Of a DNA stretch of 44,975 bases, positions 23,305 through 32,927 are shown piece after piece. The DNA is from CAMAVH01 sp036500145 (GTDB lineage Bacteria; Pseudomonadota; Alphaproteobacteria; SMXQ01), in the NCBI GenBank assembly GCA_036500145.1, contig DASYCO010000059.1, forward strand, positions 1 through 44,975, read 5' to 3'. Both the position numbers and the translations under genes were made by a program. The notes under the pieces are model-generated. The model made no database searches, was not told where the DNA came from, and was given only the letters and a program-made list of their open reading frames with translations. How positions within the stretch are numbered: the stretch's first letter is position 1; each line of letters starts with the position of its first letter.

Positions 23305-25431
23305 ATGGCCGAGCTTCTCGTCGAGCTGTTCTCCGAGGAAATCCCGGCGCGCATGCAGGCGCGCGCGGCGGACGACCTCAAGCGCCTCGCGACGGACGCC
23401 TTCAAGGCGGCCGGCCTCGCCTTTGCCAGGGCCGAGGCCTTCGTCACGCCGCGCCGCCTGGCGCTGGTGGTCGACGGCCTGCCGGTGGCGCAGCCGGACG
23501 TGAAGGAAGAGCGCCGCGGCCCGCGCGTGGACGCGCCGCAGAACGCGATCGACGGCTTCCTGCGCGCCAGCGGCCTCACCCTCGGCCAGTGCGAGCAGCG
23601 CGACACCGGCAAGGGCGTGTTCTACTTCGCCGTGGTCGAGAAGAAGGGCCGCGCCACCGCCGACGTGCTGGCCGAACTGCTGCCCAAGATCTTCGCCGAG
23701 CAGCCCTGGCCCAAGTCGATGCGCTGGGCCGATGAGCCGACGCGCTGGGTGCGGCCGCTACACGGCATCGTCGCCGTCTTCGACGGCAAGGTCGTGCCCG
23801 TGACCTTCGCGGGCGTGACCTCGTCCGACGAATCGCGCGGCCATCGCTTCCTCGGCCCCAAGCCCTTCAAGTCGAAGTCCTTCAGCGAATACAAGGCGCG
23901 CCTGCGCGAGGCTTACGTCGTCCTCGACGCCGCCGACCGCCGCGCGGCGATCCTGGCCGACGCCTCGGCGACCGCGAAGGACGCGGGCTTCCAGCTCAAG
24001 CGCGACGACGGCCTGCTCGACGAGGTGACCGGCCTGGTCGAATGGCCGGTGGCGCTTCTGGGTTCGATCGACGAGCAGTTCATGGACGTGCCGCCCGAGG
24101 TGCTGACCACCTCCATGCGCACGCACCAGAAATACTTCGCCGTCGAGAATGCCGACGGCACCTTGGCGCCGCGCTTCGTCGTCATCGCCAACATGCTGAC
24201 GGAGGACGGCGGCCAGCAGGTCGTCGCCGGCAACGAGCGCGTGCTGCGCGCGCGCCTGTCCGACGCGCGCTTCTTCTGGGACCAGGACCGCAAGCACAGC
24301 CTCGAATCGCATGTCGATTCGCTGAGGAACATCGTCTTCCATGCCAAGCTCGGCACGGTGGCGGAGAAGGTCGCGCGCGTCAAAAGTCTGGCGCGCGAGA
24401 TCGCCGGCCTGATCGGCGCCGACGCCGCGCAGGCCGCGCGCGCCGCCGAGCTCTGCAAGGCGGACCTCGTCACCGGCATGGTCGGCGAATTCCCCGAGCT
24501 GCAGGGCATCATGGGGCGCTATTACGCGCGCCACGACAACGAGCCGGCTGAAGTGGCCGAGGCCATCGCCGCGCATTACTCGCCGAAGGGCCCGGACGAC
24601 GCCTGCCCGACCGCGCCGGTCAGCGTCGCGCTCGCCTTGGCGGACAAGATCGACACGCTCGTCGGCTTCTTCAACGTCGACATCAAGCCGACGGGGTCGG
24701 GCGATCCCTTCGCGTTGCGCCGCGCCGCCCTTGGCGTCATTCGCCTGATTCTCGAAAATAACCTGCGCCTGCCCTTGCGCGGCCTGATCGAGACGGCCCG
24801 CCGCATTTCCGAAGGCCAGAGCCAGGGTGATGGCCCGGAAGTCTCTTCCCCGGTTTGCTACGCGTCCCCTGAAAACGGCAAGATGAAGCCCGCCGCCGAT
24901 CTGATCGCGGAGCTTCTGCCGTTCTTCGCCGACCGCCTGAAGGTGACGCTGCGCGAAAAGGGCGTGCGCCACGATCTCATCGACGCCGTCTTCTCGCTCG
25001 GCGGCGAGGACGACCTCGTGCGCCTGATCGCGCGCGTTGACGCGCTGCAGAGCTTCCTCGCCAGCGACGACGGCGCGAACCTGCTGACGGCCTACAAGCG
25101 CGCGTCGAACATCGTCGGCATCGAAGAGAAGAAGGACAAGGCGACCTACGATCAGGCCGTCGACGCCAAGCTTCTGGCGCTGCCCGAGGAAAGCACGTTG
25201 GCCCAGGCGCTCGCCAAGGCCCACGAAGGCACGGCGCTCGCCCTGAAGACGGAAGACTTCGGCGGGGCGATGACCGTGCTGGCGCTGCTGCGCGGCCCGG
25301 TGGACGCCTTCTTCGACAAGGTGAAGGTCAACGCCGACGAGCCCGAGGTGCGCAAGAACCGGCTGCGCCTGCTGTCGCAGATTCGCGCGACGCTCGGCGG
25401 GGTCGCCGACTTCTCGAAGATCGAAGGCTAG
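23305..25431 (+). CDS. glyS: Glycyl-tRNA synthetase beta subunit
   Basis: 708 residues from ATG 23305 (AAGGGAG upstream); the longer open frame reaching back into glyQ is not used. MAELLVELFSEEIPARMQ is the standard GlyS N-terminus. The HD-like central region (MGRYYARHDNEPAEVAEAI, then LADKIDTLVGFF) and the C-terminal anticodon-binding (DALR-type) region are present. It binds tRNA-Gly and supports the GlyQ active site. Confidence 0.96.
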   Translation: MAELLVELFSEEIPARMQARAADDLKRLATDAFKAAGLAFARAEAFVTPRRLALVVDGLPVAQPDVKEERRGPRVDAPQNAIDGFLRASGLTLGQCEQRDTGKGVFYFAVVEKKGRATADVLAELLPKIFAEQPWPKSMRWADEPTRWVRPLHGIVAVFDGKVVPVTFAGVTSSDESRGHRFLGPKPFKSKSFSEYKARLREAYVVLDAADRRAAILADASATAKDAGFQLKRDDGLLDEVTGLVEWPVALLGSIDEQFMDVPPEVLTTSMRTHQKYFAVENADGTLAPRFVVIANMLTEDGGQQVVAGNERVLRARLSDARFFWDQDRKHSLESHVDSLRNIVFHAKLGTVAEKVARVKSLAREIAGLIGADAAQAARAAELCKADLVTGMVGEFPELQGIMGRYYARHDNEPAEVAEAIAAHYSPKGPDDACPTAPVSVALALADKIDTLVGFFNVDIKPTGSGDPFALRRAALGVIRLILENNLRLPLRGLIETARRISEGQSQGDGPEVSSPVCYASPENGKMKPAADLIAELLPFFADRLKVTLREKGVRHDLIDAVFSLGGEDDLVRLIARVDALQSFLASDDGANLLTAYKRASNIVGIEEKKDKATYDQAVDAKLLALPEESTLAQALAKAHEGTALALKTEDFGGAMTVLALLRGPVDAFFDKVKVNADEPEVRKNRLRLLSQIRATLGGVADFSKIEG

Positions 25432-25441
25432 TCCGGCCGGA

Positions 25442-26407
25442 TCAGTTGGCCGGCGCGTCCGTCGGGGCGTCGCCGGCCGTCTCTGCGCCGCCGGTCTCCG
25501 CGTCCTCAGGCATCCAGGGCGGCGTCTGCGGCGTGAGCTTGGTCTCGCCCGCGAGGAAGGGCCGCTCCGCCTTGGCGGCGGCGACCACCGCTTCCAGGCG
25601 CAGCAGCGCGATGCCCTGTTCGCCCATGCCTGTGCGCATCTCGCCCACTTCCGCCCCGTCGTACAGGATCGGCGTGCCGAACTCCGGCACGTCGCCCTCG
25701 ATGCCGACCGGCAGCAGGCGCTTCTTCAGCATCTTGCGGTAATGCATGCGCGCGGTCAGCTCCTGGCCGATGTAGCAGCCCTTCTTCCAGTCAATGGCGT
25801 TGAACAGGTCGAAGTCGCTTTCCAGCGGCAGGGACTTTTCGGGCGTCAGGTCGAAGGCGCCTTCGGGCATGCCGAACAGCAGGCGCAGCGTTTCATAGGC
25901 CATGCGGTCGCCGGCCTGGAAGCCGGCGGCTTCCAGCGCTTCCAGCGCGTCGGCAGGCAGCAGCGCCCGCACGCCGATGCCGGCGTAGCGCGGATCGACG
26001 TAGCAGAAGCCGTTGGCAAAAGGTCCGCCGCGGCCTTCGAAGCCGTGCAGGGCCTGCGAATCGTGCGGGCCGTCGCCGAGCAGCGCGATGACGCGGAAGA
26101 TGCGCGACACGTCGTCGACCTCGACCTTGGCGCGCAGGCGGTATTTCAGCAGGCGCTCCTGGAGGTCGGCGAGGCGCTTCTTGGCGACGTCGATGAACAG
26201 CACGCCGTCCATCTCGATGACGAAGAAGTCGTGCAGGTAGCGTCCGTTCGAGGTCAGCAGGGCGGCGTAGATCGCCTGGCCGGGCTGCGCCTTCTCGATG
26301 TCGTTGGTGACGAGGTTCTGCAGGAAGGGGCGGGCGTCGTCGCCGCTGACGGCGAGCACGCCGCGGTCGTCGAGCGGCACGAAGGATTTCTGACCGAAGC
26401 CGAACAT
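25442..26407 (-). CDS. ygfZ: YgfZ/GcvT-type folate-binding protein (Fe-S cluster maintenance)
   Basis: 321 residues from ATG 26407 (MFGFGQKSFVPLDDRG); the longer frame upstream runs through the palindromic repeat and is not credible. The YgfZ signature KGCYIGQE has the conserved Cys at about 211, inside the GcvT-like fold. YgfZ binds tetrahydrofolate and helps the assembly or repair of some Fe-S proteins such as MiaB. The acidic Ala/Pro/Thr-rich tail after about 290 is not part of the core. It is convergent with glyS. Confidence 0.92.
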   Translation of the reverse strand: MFGFGQKSFVPLDDRGVLAVSGDDARPFLQNLVTNDIEKAQPGQAIYAALLTSNGRYLHDFFVIEMDGVLFIDVAKKRLADLQERLLKYRLRAKVEVDDVSRIFRVIALLGDGPHDSQALHGFEGRGGPFANGFCYVDPRYAGIGVRALLPADALEALEAAGFQAGDRMAYETLRLLFGMPEGAFDLTPEKSLPLESDFDLFNAIDWKKGCYIGQELTARMHYRKMLKKRLLPVGIEGDVPEFGTPILYDGAEVGEMRTGMGEQGIALLRLEAVVAAAKAERPFLAGETKLTPQTPPWMPEDAETGGAETAGDAPTDAPAN

Positions 26408-26491
26408 GGGACCGTGGGAAAAAGGGGGTGAGGGTGGTCGCCAAATTAGCAGGGTTCGGCGGCGGCACCAATGGGGGCGGGTTTCATGGAT

Positions 26492-26579
26492 CGTCGTCCT
26501 CGGGCTTGACCCGAGGACCCATGGCGCAAATGCCTGGGCGCTCGATGAATGGACCCTCGGGTCAAGCCCGAGGACGACG
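26492..26579. repeat. Palindromic intergenic repeat element (REP-like)
   Basis: Arms at 26492-26522 and 26549-26579 match in 29 of 31 positions as an inverted repeat; each arm contains the inner palindrome CCTCGGGCTTGACCCGAGG. The centre (26523-26548) is a 26-base spacer. Elements with this CTCGGG-cTTGA-CCCGAG core are scattered in many alphaproteobacterial genomes. It stands between the divergent ygfZ and glycosyltransferase genes. The two mismatches lie next to each other. Confidence 0.85.
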
Positions 26580-26688
26580 GTTTTCTCAACAGGACTCTGA
26601 GGCCGGTTTCCCGCCCGCAACCGCCCAGCCCTGGCAATCCGGGCCCATGGGCCTTATAACCGCCGGAAATGTCCCGGAAGCCGGCATC

Positions 26689-27645
26689 TTGAACGTCCTG
26701 TTCGTCACCTCCACGCGCATCGGCGACGCCGTCCTCTCCACCGGCCTGCTCGATCACGTCATCCGCACCCGCCCGGGCGCCCGCATCACGGTGGCCTGCG
26801 GCCCAGCCGCCGCCGGGCTCTTCGGCGCCGTGCCGGGCCTCGAGCGCGTCATCGCCATGCCGAAGCGCAAGTATGGCCTGCATTGGTTCGACCTCTGGCG
26901 GCAGGTCGTGCCGACGGCCTGGTCCCTCGTGGTCGACCTGCGCGGCTCGGCCATCGCCTACGTCCTGCTGGCCGGCGAACGGCGCGTCTACCGCACGCCG
27001 AACACGCCGCAGCATCGCGTGCGCCAGCTTTCCGACCTTTTCCGCCTGGCGACACCCGCCGCGCCGCGTCTGTGGACCGCGCCGATCCATGACGAGGCCG
27101 CCGCCAAGCTGATCCCCGCCGGCGGGCCGGTGCTCGCTTTGGGGCCGACGGCCAACTGGCGCGGCAAGCAATGGCGCGCCGGGCATTTCGTCGGCCTGGT
27201 GGAGCGCCTCACAGGTCCGGGCGGCATCTTGCCCGGCGCCCGCGTCGCCGTCTTCGGCGGCCCCGGCGAGCGCGAGGCCGCCCAGCCCGTGCTCGACGCC
27301 ATTCCGGACGCGCGCCGCATCGATTTGGTCGGCACCGTCGACCTGCTCACGGCCTATGCCGCGCTCCGGCGCTGCGCGCTTTACGTCGGCAACGATTCGG
27401 GCCTGATGCACATGGCGGCCGCCGCCGGCATCCCGACGCTCGGCCTGTTCGGCCCGTCGCGCGACGAGCATTACGCGCCCTGGGGAGAAAAAGCCGCCGT
27501 CGTGCGCACCGCCATTCCGTACGACAAGCTCTTCCCGCCAGGGTACGATCACCGCACCACCGACACGCAGATGGACAGCCTGTCGGTCGAAAGCGCCGCC
27601 GCCGCCGCCGAAAGCCTGTGGCGGCGCTGCAAGGGATCGGAATGA
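26689..27645 (+). CDS. Glycosyltransferase family 9 (heptosyltransferase-like)
   Basis: 318 residues from TTG 26689, which has GGAAG eight bases upstream and gives the family-like start NVLFVTSTRIGDAVLSTGLL; ATG 26647 would add 14 residues with no ribosome site. Two Rossmann halves as in GT9. The C-terminal CALYVGNDSGLMHMAAAAGIPTLGLFGPS is the nucleotide-sugar site of heptosyltransferases (WaaC/WaaF type). It probably adds a heptose or similar sugar to lipid A-core. First gene of a tightly overlapping glycan operon. Confidence 0.88.
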   Translation: MNVLFVTSTRIGDAVLSTGLLDHVIRTRPGARITVACGPAAAGLFGAVPGLERVIAMPKRKYGLHWFDLWRQVVPTAWSLVVDLRGSAIAYVLLAGERRVYRTPNTPQHRVRQLSDLFRLATPAAPRLWTAPIHDEAAAKLIPAGGPVLALGPTANWRGKQWRAGHFVGLVERLTGPGGILPGARVAVFGGPGEREAAQPVLDAIPDARRIDLVGTVDLLTAYAALRRCALYVGNDSGLMHMAAAAGIPTLGLFGPSRDEHYAPWGEKAAVVRTAIPYDKLFPPGYDHRTTDTQMDSLSVESAAAAAESLWRRCKGSE

Positions 27646-28391
27646 CGCAGCTCTCCGCATTGGTCGTGGCGCATAACGAGGCGGCCCAGCTCGCGGCCTG
27701 CCTCGACACGCTGCGCTTCGCCGACGAGATCGTCGTCGTGCTCGACAAATGCACCGACGCCTCGCGCGACATCGCCGCACGCTACACCGACCGCCTGGTC
27801 GAAGGCGCCTGGGAGATCGAAGGCGAACGCCGCAACCTCGGCATCGCCGCCTGCGCAGGCGACTGGATCCTGGAAGTCGACGCCGACGAGCGCGTGCCGG
27901 AAGACTTGGCGCGCGAGGTCCGCGCGGCGCTCGTTAATCCGCAGCACGACCTGTTCCTGGTGCCCTTCGACAATTACGTCGGCGCGCGGCGCGTGCGCTA
28001 CGGCTGGGGCGCCTCCTGGGGCGTCAGCGCCAAGACGATCCTGTTCCGCAAGGGCGCCAAGCACTGGGGCCCGGCGCGCATCCATCCGCCGACCAAGCTG
28101 ACCGGCTCGCGCGGCCGCCTGACCGTGCCGATGATCCATTACGTCGACCGCGACATCTCCGACATGATCCGCCGCCTCGACCGCTACACCACGGCGCGCG
28201 CTGCCGACCTTCGCGATTCGGGAGACATCGGCGGCTTCGGCAACAACCTGCGCCGCTTGTTCTCGCGCTTCTTCAAATGCTTCGTCGGCCGCAAGGGCTA
28301 CCGCGAAGGCTATTACGGCTTCCTGATCGCGCTCTTCGCCGGGCTTTTTCCGCTGCTGTCCTGGCTCAAGGCGAAGTTGGAAAAGGCATGA
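27642..28391 (+). CDS. Glycosyltransferase family 2 (WaaE/KdtX-like)
   Basis: 249 residues. LSALVVAHNEA is the GT2 opening, CTDAS binds the nucleotide sugar and EVDADERV holds the DxD-type metal motif. The C-terminus has MIHYVDRDI, a basic stretch RRLFSRFFKCFVGRKG and a hydrophobic segment near 225-242 that would associate with the membrane. This is the layout of LPS core beta-glucosyltransferases of the KdtX/WaaE group. The start overlaps the previous stop by ATGA. Confidence 0.87.
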   Translation: MTQLSALVVAHNEAAQLAACLDTLRFADEIVVVLDKCTDASRDIAARYTDRLVEGAWEIEGERRNLGIAACAGDWILEVDADERVPEDLAREVRAALVNPQHDLFLVPFDNYVGARRVRYGWGASWGVSAKTILFRKGAKHWGPARIHPPTKLTGSRGRLTVPMIHYVDRDISDMIRRLDRYTTARAADLRDSGDIGGFGNNLRRLFSRFFKCFVGRKGYREGYYGFLIALFAGLFPLLSWLKAKLEKA

Positions 28392-29455
28392 CGGCTGCGA
28401 CGATGGACATCGTGATGATCGACGACGGCATCGCCTTTGACGGCCGGACGCCGGAGGAAAAGCCCCTGGGCGGCGCGGAAAGCGCCTTCGTTTCCCTGGC
28501 CGCCGCCTTCGCCGGGCGCGGCCATCGCGTGCGCGCGCTGACCAACGGCGGCCGCAGGCTGCATCATGGCGGCGTCGAGTGGGGCAATCTGCGCGACGGC
28601 GCGCCGGAGCGCGCCGACCTCTACATCGCCAATCGCGGCGACCGCCTGCTGCGCCTCGTTCCGAAGGCGCTGACGACGGTCTTCTGGATTCACAATCCGG
28701 CGGGCTACCTGCGCAAATGGCGCTACCTGTCGAAGCTGTGGCGGCGTCAGCCGATCCTCGTCTTCCTCGGCGCGTTTCATGCGGCCACCCATCCGTCCTG
28801 GCTGCCGCCGCGCCGCACGGCGATCATCCCGCACGCCGTCGACGACCTGTTCCGCAAGGTCGTCGCGCCTGTAACGCCGCCCGTGCCGCGCGCGATCTTC
28901 ACCTCCAACCCGCTGCGCGGGCTCGACTGGCTGCTCGATCTCTGGACCGCGCGGGTGCGACCGCGCCTGCCGACGGCCGAACTGCACGTGTTCTCCTCCG
29001 CCGCGACCTATGGCGCGGTCGGCGCCGCCAAGGCTCATCTCATCACGCCGGTGATCGAACAGGCGCGCGGGCTGGCAGGCGAGGGCGTCGTCCTGCGCGC
29101 CGCCTTGCCCAAGGCCGGGCTGGCGGCGGAATTGGCCATGAGCCGCGTCTTCCTGCATCCGGGCACAGCCGACGAGACCTATTGCTTCGCTGCTGCCGAG
29201 GCGCAGGCGGCGGGCGTGCCGGCCGTCGTCGGCGCGGTCGGCGCCATGCCGGAGCGCGTGCGTGACGGGGCGACGGGCTTCGTCGTCGCCGACGTGCCGG
29301 GCGGCGGCGATGCGGCCTATGCGGATCGCGTCGTGAACATCCTAGGCGACGACGAGACCTGGCGTCGCCTGCGCGACGGCGCGCTCGCCACGCAGCGGGC
29401 GCGCGGCTGGAACGAGGTCGCCGCCGATTTCGAGGCTCTGTGCCATGGCCGCTGA
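28388..29455 (+). CDS. Glycosyltransferase family 4-like protein
   Basis: 355 residues (or 350 from an internal Met). LGGAESAFVSLAAAFAGRGH near the N-terminus is the acceptor-side loop of GT4. The C-terminal SRVFLHPGTADETYCFAAAEAQAAGVPAVVG is the donor-binding half, with the usual E-x7-E replaced by ETYCFAAAE. The start overlaps the GT2 stop by four bases. It probably adds one sugar of an LPS core or O-chain; donor and acceptor are unknown. Confidence 0.85.
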   Translation: MTAATMDIVMIDDGIAFDGRTPEEKPLGGAESAFVSLAAAFAGRGHRVRALTNGGRRLHHGGVEWGNLRDGAPERADLYIANRGDRLLRLVPKALTTVFWIHNPAGYLRKWRYLSKLWRRQPILVFLGAFHAATHPSWLPPRRTAIIPHAVDDLFRKVVAPVTPPVPRAIFTSNPLRGLDWLLDLWTARVRPRLPTAELHVFSSAATYGAVGAAKAHLITPVIEQARGLAGEGVVLRAALPKAGLAAELAMSRVFLHPGTADETYCFAAAEAQAAGVPAVVGAVGAMPERVRDGATGFVVADVPGGGDAAYADRVVNILGDDETWRRLRDGALATQRARGWNEVAADFEALCHGR

Positions 29456-30524
29456 GAATCTCCGCCTGCTGCAAGTGATCGCCGGCGCGCCGCAGGGCGG
29501 GGCGGAGGCCTTCTTCGTGCGCCTCACCGCCGGCCTGGCGGAAGCGGGCGTCGTCAGCCATGCCGTCCTGCGCCCCCATGCGGAACGCCGCGCCGTCCTG
29601 CAGGCGGCGGGGGTCGGCATCACCGAGCTGCCGTTCGGCGGGCTTGGCGACCGCATGATCGGCACGACGCGGCGCGGCCTGTTGCGCGCCATCGACGACT
29701 TCCGCCCCACCGTCGTGCTGAGCTGGATGAACCGCGCCACGCGCTTCCTGCCGGCGGCTCCGGCGCGGCCGCGCCCTTACGTCCATGTCGCGCGCCTCGG
29801 CGGCTACTACGAGCTCAAGTACTACAAGCACTGCGACTGGCTCGTCGGCAACACCAAGGACATCGTCGACTACCTCGTCGACAATGGCTGGCCACCGGCC
29901 CGCGCGCGCTACCTGCCGAACTTCGCCGACGAGACGACGTCGCCCGCCGTGTCGCGCGCCAGCGAAGGCACGCCCGCCGACGTGCCGCTGTTCCTGGCGC
30001 TCGGCCGGCTGCACGTGAACAAGGGCTTCGACGTGCTGCTCGACGCCATGGCGCGCCTGCCGCGCGCCTGGCTCTGGCTCGCCGGCGACGGTCCCCTGCG
30101 CGCCGACCTCGAAGCCCAGGCGGCGAAGCTCGGCATCGCCGACCGCGTGCGCTTCCTCGGCTGGCGCGACGACGGCCCGGCGCTGATGGCCGCTGCCGAC
30201 GCCCTGGTCTGCCCGTCGCGTCACGAGCCGCTCGGCAACGTGGTGATCGAGGCCTGGTCGCGCGGCCTGCCGGTGGTCGCCGCGCGCGCGCAAGGCCCGG
30301 CGGCGCTGCTCGATGACGGCGAGACGGGCCTGCTGGTGCCGACGGAAGACAGCGCGGCGCTCGCCGTGGCCTTGACGCGGATCGCCGCCAACCGCGATCT
30401 CGCCGACAAGATCGGCGCGGCCGGGCAGGGCGCCTATGAAGAGCAATTCTCGAAAACCGCCGTGGTCGCGCGCTACGTCGATTTCCTGCGGGAAATCACT
30501 GCGGAAAATCCGCCCAAAGCCTGA
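29445..30524 (+). CDS. Glycosyltransferase family 4
   Basis: 359 residues. GAPQGGAEAFFVRL is the N-terminal GT4 loop. The C-terminal half has LALGRLHVNKGFDVLLDA, LAGDGPLRADLE, then CPSRHEPLGNVVIEAWSRGLPVVA with the E-x7-E donor motif. It is a retaining nucleotide-sugar transferase. The gene overlaps the end of the previous one by 11 bases, and its stop overlaps the start of the lipoprotein gene, so all are translated as a coupled set. Confidence 0.92.
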   Translation: MAAENLRLLQVIAGAPQGGAEAFFVRLTAGLAEAGVVSHAVLRPHAERRAVLQAAGVGITELPFGGLGDRMIGTTRRGLLRAIDDFRPTVVLSWMNRATRFLPAAPARPRPYVHVARLGGYYELKYYKHCDWLVGNTKDIVDYLVDNGWPPARARYLPNFADETTSPAVSRASEGTPADVPLFLALGRLHVNKGFDVLLDAMARLPRAWLWLAGDGPLRADLEAQAAKLGIADRVRFLGWRDDGPALMAAADALVCPSRHEPLGNVVIEAWSRGLPVVAARAQGPAALLDDGETGLLVPTEDSAALAVALTRIAANRDLADKIGAAGQGAYEEQFSKTAVVARYVDFLREITAENPPKA

Positions 30525-31126
30525 TGCGGGGAAGCTTCGTGAAATTCGTTCCGGCAGCTTGCCTTAGTTTGTCGATCGCCCTGGCGGCCTGTTCGTCAGC
30601 TCAGAACAAATACGAACCCAGGCGCTACGTCGCGCCCAACAAGGCCTTCTCGATCGCCATGCCGAGCCCGGACTGGCTTGTGGCCGACGACAAGGCGGAC
30701 GCCAGGCAAGTGTTCGCGCTCTTCGCGTTTAAAGGCGAGACCGCGTCCTTCCGCACGTACGGCCAATGCGCCATCGAATGGAATCTGAGGCCAGACGCGC
30801 TGTCGGCGCAGCAGTTCGCGGCGACGGCGCCGGCCTTGGCGCAAGATCATCTGAGCGAGAAGGTCTGGAAAGCGGAGATGAATTTCGTGATCCGAGACTC
30901 CGAGCTGTCGCCGGAGCCTCAGGGGCCGACCTTTCTTTATGTCGCGACGGGACGATATGAAGGGCGCGTGACCTATTGGATCGGCGCGATCGCCACGCAT
31001 GGCAATGAATTGGTGTTCTGGGATTGCTTCGAGCCGGCCGGTTCGCTCGGCGCGCGCAACCGCTCGTCCGTCTCCGAGATCTGGCCCGGCTTTCTCACCT
31101 GGGTCGCCTCGTTGACGCGGCCATGA
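30524..31126 (+). CDS. Uncharacterised lipoprotein in the glycan operon
   Basis: 200 residues with a lipobox (ALAAC, Cys at about 23), starting at ATG 30524; GTG 30539 with GGGGAAG upstream is an alternative. The mature region has beta-strand-like alternation (FSIAMPSPDWLV, FLYVATGRYEGRVTYWIGAI), similar to periplasmic lipoproteins of unknown role, and no catalytic motif. It lies between glycosyltransferases and asnB. Its lower G+C at some codons (for example CTTTCTTTATG at 30932) is unusual for the neighbours. Confidence 0.75.
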   Translation: MRGSFVKFVPAACLSLSIALAACSSAQNKYEPRRYVAPNKAFSIAMPSPDWLVADDKADARQVFALFAFKGETASFRTYGQCAIEWNLRPDALSAQQFAATAPALAQDHLSEKVWKAEMNFVIRDSELSPEPQGPTFLYVATGRYEGRVTYWIGAIATHGNELVFWDCFEPAGSLGARNRSSVSEIWPGFLTWVASLTRP

Positions 31127-31166
31127 GCGTGGCGGCAGACGGACAGCTGGAGTAAACTCGCGCATC

Positions 31167-32927
31167 ATGTGTGGAATCGCAGGACTCATGCGGGCGGACG
31201 GCGCCCCACCACAGGCGTCGATGCTCGATGCGCTGACCGGCGCCCTGGCACATCGCGGCCCTGACGGTTCAGGGCGCTACGTGAACGGCACCGTCGGCCT
31301 CGTGCAGACGCGCCTCGCCATCATCGACCTCGCGACCGGCGACCAGCCGTTCCATGAGCCGGGCGGCGCCGCCCTCGTCGCCAACGGCGAGATCTACAAC
31401 TACATCGAGCTGCGTGAAGAGCTGGCCGGCGTCAATTTCGCCACCCAGTCGGACTGCGAGCTGCCGCTGCACCTCTACCGCCGCCTCGGCCTCGGCTACA
31501 CGGCCAAGCTGCGCGGCATGTACGCCATCGCCATCCACGACCCTGAGGCGGACCGGCTGGTGCTGTCGCGCGATCCCTTCGGCATCAAGCCGCTCTACTA
31601 CGTCGAGAACGCCGAGGGCTTCGCCTTCGCCTCCGAGCCTGCGGTGCTGATCCGCGCCGGCCTCGCCAAGGCGGGCGTCGACGACCTGCGGCGCAACGAG
31701 CTGCTGCAGCTGCAGTTCACCACCGGCCGCGACACGGCGCTTGCCGGCATCCGCCGCGTGCTGCCGGGCGAGACCCTGGTCGTCACCCATGGCCGCATCG
31801 TCGAGCGCCATCGCCAGGACGCCCTGCCGGCCGGCGGGCCCGTCGAGATCGACGAGCGTGACGCCCTGGCGCAGCTCGACGCGGCGCTCGAGAACAGCGT
31901 GCGGATGCATCAGCGCTCCGACGTGCCCTACGGCATGTTCCTGTCGGGCGGCGTCGATTCGAGCGCCATTCTCTCGCTCATGGCGCGCCTCAACACGCGA
32001 CCGGTGCTGGCCTTCACGGCAGGCTTCCCGGAAAGCGGCGTGCGCGACGAGCGGGCCCATGCGCGCAAGGTCGCCCACACGCTGGGCGCCCGCCATGTGG
32101 AAGTGGAATTCACCGAGGCCGACTTCTGGACGCTGCTGCCCGAGATCGCCGCCGCCATGGACGATCCTGCCGCCGACTACGCCATCCTGCCGACCTACAA
32201 GCTCGCCCGCGAAGCCAAGCGTGAGGTGAAGGTGATCCTGTGCGGCGAGGGCGGCGACGAGCTGTTCGGCGGCTACGGGCGTTACCGCAGCGTCATGCGG
32301 CCCTGGTGGCGCGGCGGCCGCACGCTGCGCGCGCGTGGCGCGCTGGAGAAGCTCGACATTCTGCGCGGAGACCTCGCCGGCTGGCGCGACGGCATCGCCG
32401 CCGCTGAGGCGACCGAGGCGACGGCAGGCCGCACCCGCGTGCAGGTCGCCCAGGCCGTCGACTTCGCCGACTGGCTGCCGCATGACCTGCTGACCAAGCT
32501 CGACCGCTGCCTGATGGCCCATGGCGTCGAGGGCCGCACGCCGTTCCTCGATCCAGAGGTCGCGAACCTCGCCTTCCGCCTGCCGGACGGCCTCAAGATC
32601 CGCAAGGGCGTCGGCAAGTGGCTGCTGCGCCGCTGGCTCGACGGCCAGCTGCCGGAGGCGGATGCCTTCAGCCGCAAGCGCGGCTTCACGGTGCCGGTGG
32701 CGCGCTGGATCGCGCGCCAGGGCGACAAGCTTGGGCCGCTGGTCGCCGCGTCGCCGGCCATCGCCGAGATCTGCCTGCCGGGGCGCGTCGAGAAGCTGTT
32801 CCGCGAGGCCGACGACAAGCACAAGGGCTTCGCCGCCTGGGTGCTGCTGTTCTATGCGCTGTGGCACCGCGTCCATGTCCAAGGCGTCCTGCCCCAGGGC
32901 GACGTGTTCGAAAGCCTTGCCGCCTGA
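31167..32927 (+). CDS. asnB: Asparagine synthase (glutamine-hydrolysing) family protein
   Basis: 586 residues. Cys2 at the mature N-terminus (MCGIAGLM) is the glutaminase nucleophile. The N-terminal domain also shows HRGPDGSG, LAIIDL and NGEIYNY. The ATP pyrophosphatase loop SGGVDSS lies at about 260-266 in the synthetase domain. The enzyme transfers ammonia from glutamine to a carboxylate. In glycan clusters such AsnB paralogues often amidate sugar acids rather than aspartate; the position after four glycosyltransferases allows either reading. It overlaps pyrC by one base. Confidence 0.9.
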   Translation: MCGIAGLMRADGAPPQASMLDALTGALAHRGPDGSGRYVNGTVGLVQTRLAIIDLATGDQPFHEPGGAALVANGEIYNYIELREELAGVNFATQSDCELPLHLYRRLGLGYTAKLRGMYAIAIHDPEADRLVLSRDPFGIKPLYYVENAEGFAFASEPAVLIRAGLAKAGVDDLRRNELLQLQFTTGRDTALAGIRRVLPGETLVVTHGRIVERHRQDALPAGGPVEIDERDALAQLDAALENSVRMHQRSDVPYGMFLSGGVDSSAILSLMARLNTRPVLAFTAGFPESGVRDERAHARKVAHTLGARHVEVEFTEADFWTLLPEIAAAMDDPAADYAILPTYKLAREAKREVKVILCGEGGDELFGGYGRYRSVMRPWWRGGRTLRARGALEKLDILRGDLAGWRDGIAAAEATEATAGRTRVQVAQAVDFADWLPHDLLTKLDRCLMAHGVEGRTPFLDPEVANLAFRLPDGLKIRKGVGKWLLRRWLDGQLPEADAFSRKRGFTVPVARWIARQGDKLGPLVAASPAIAEICLPGRVEKLFREADDKHKGFAAWVLLFYALWHRVHVQGVLPQGDVFESLAA

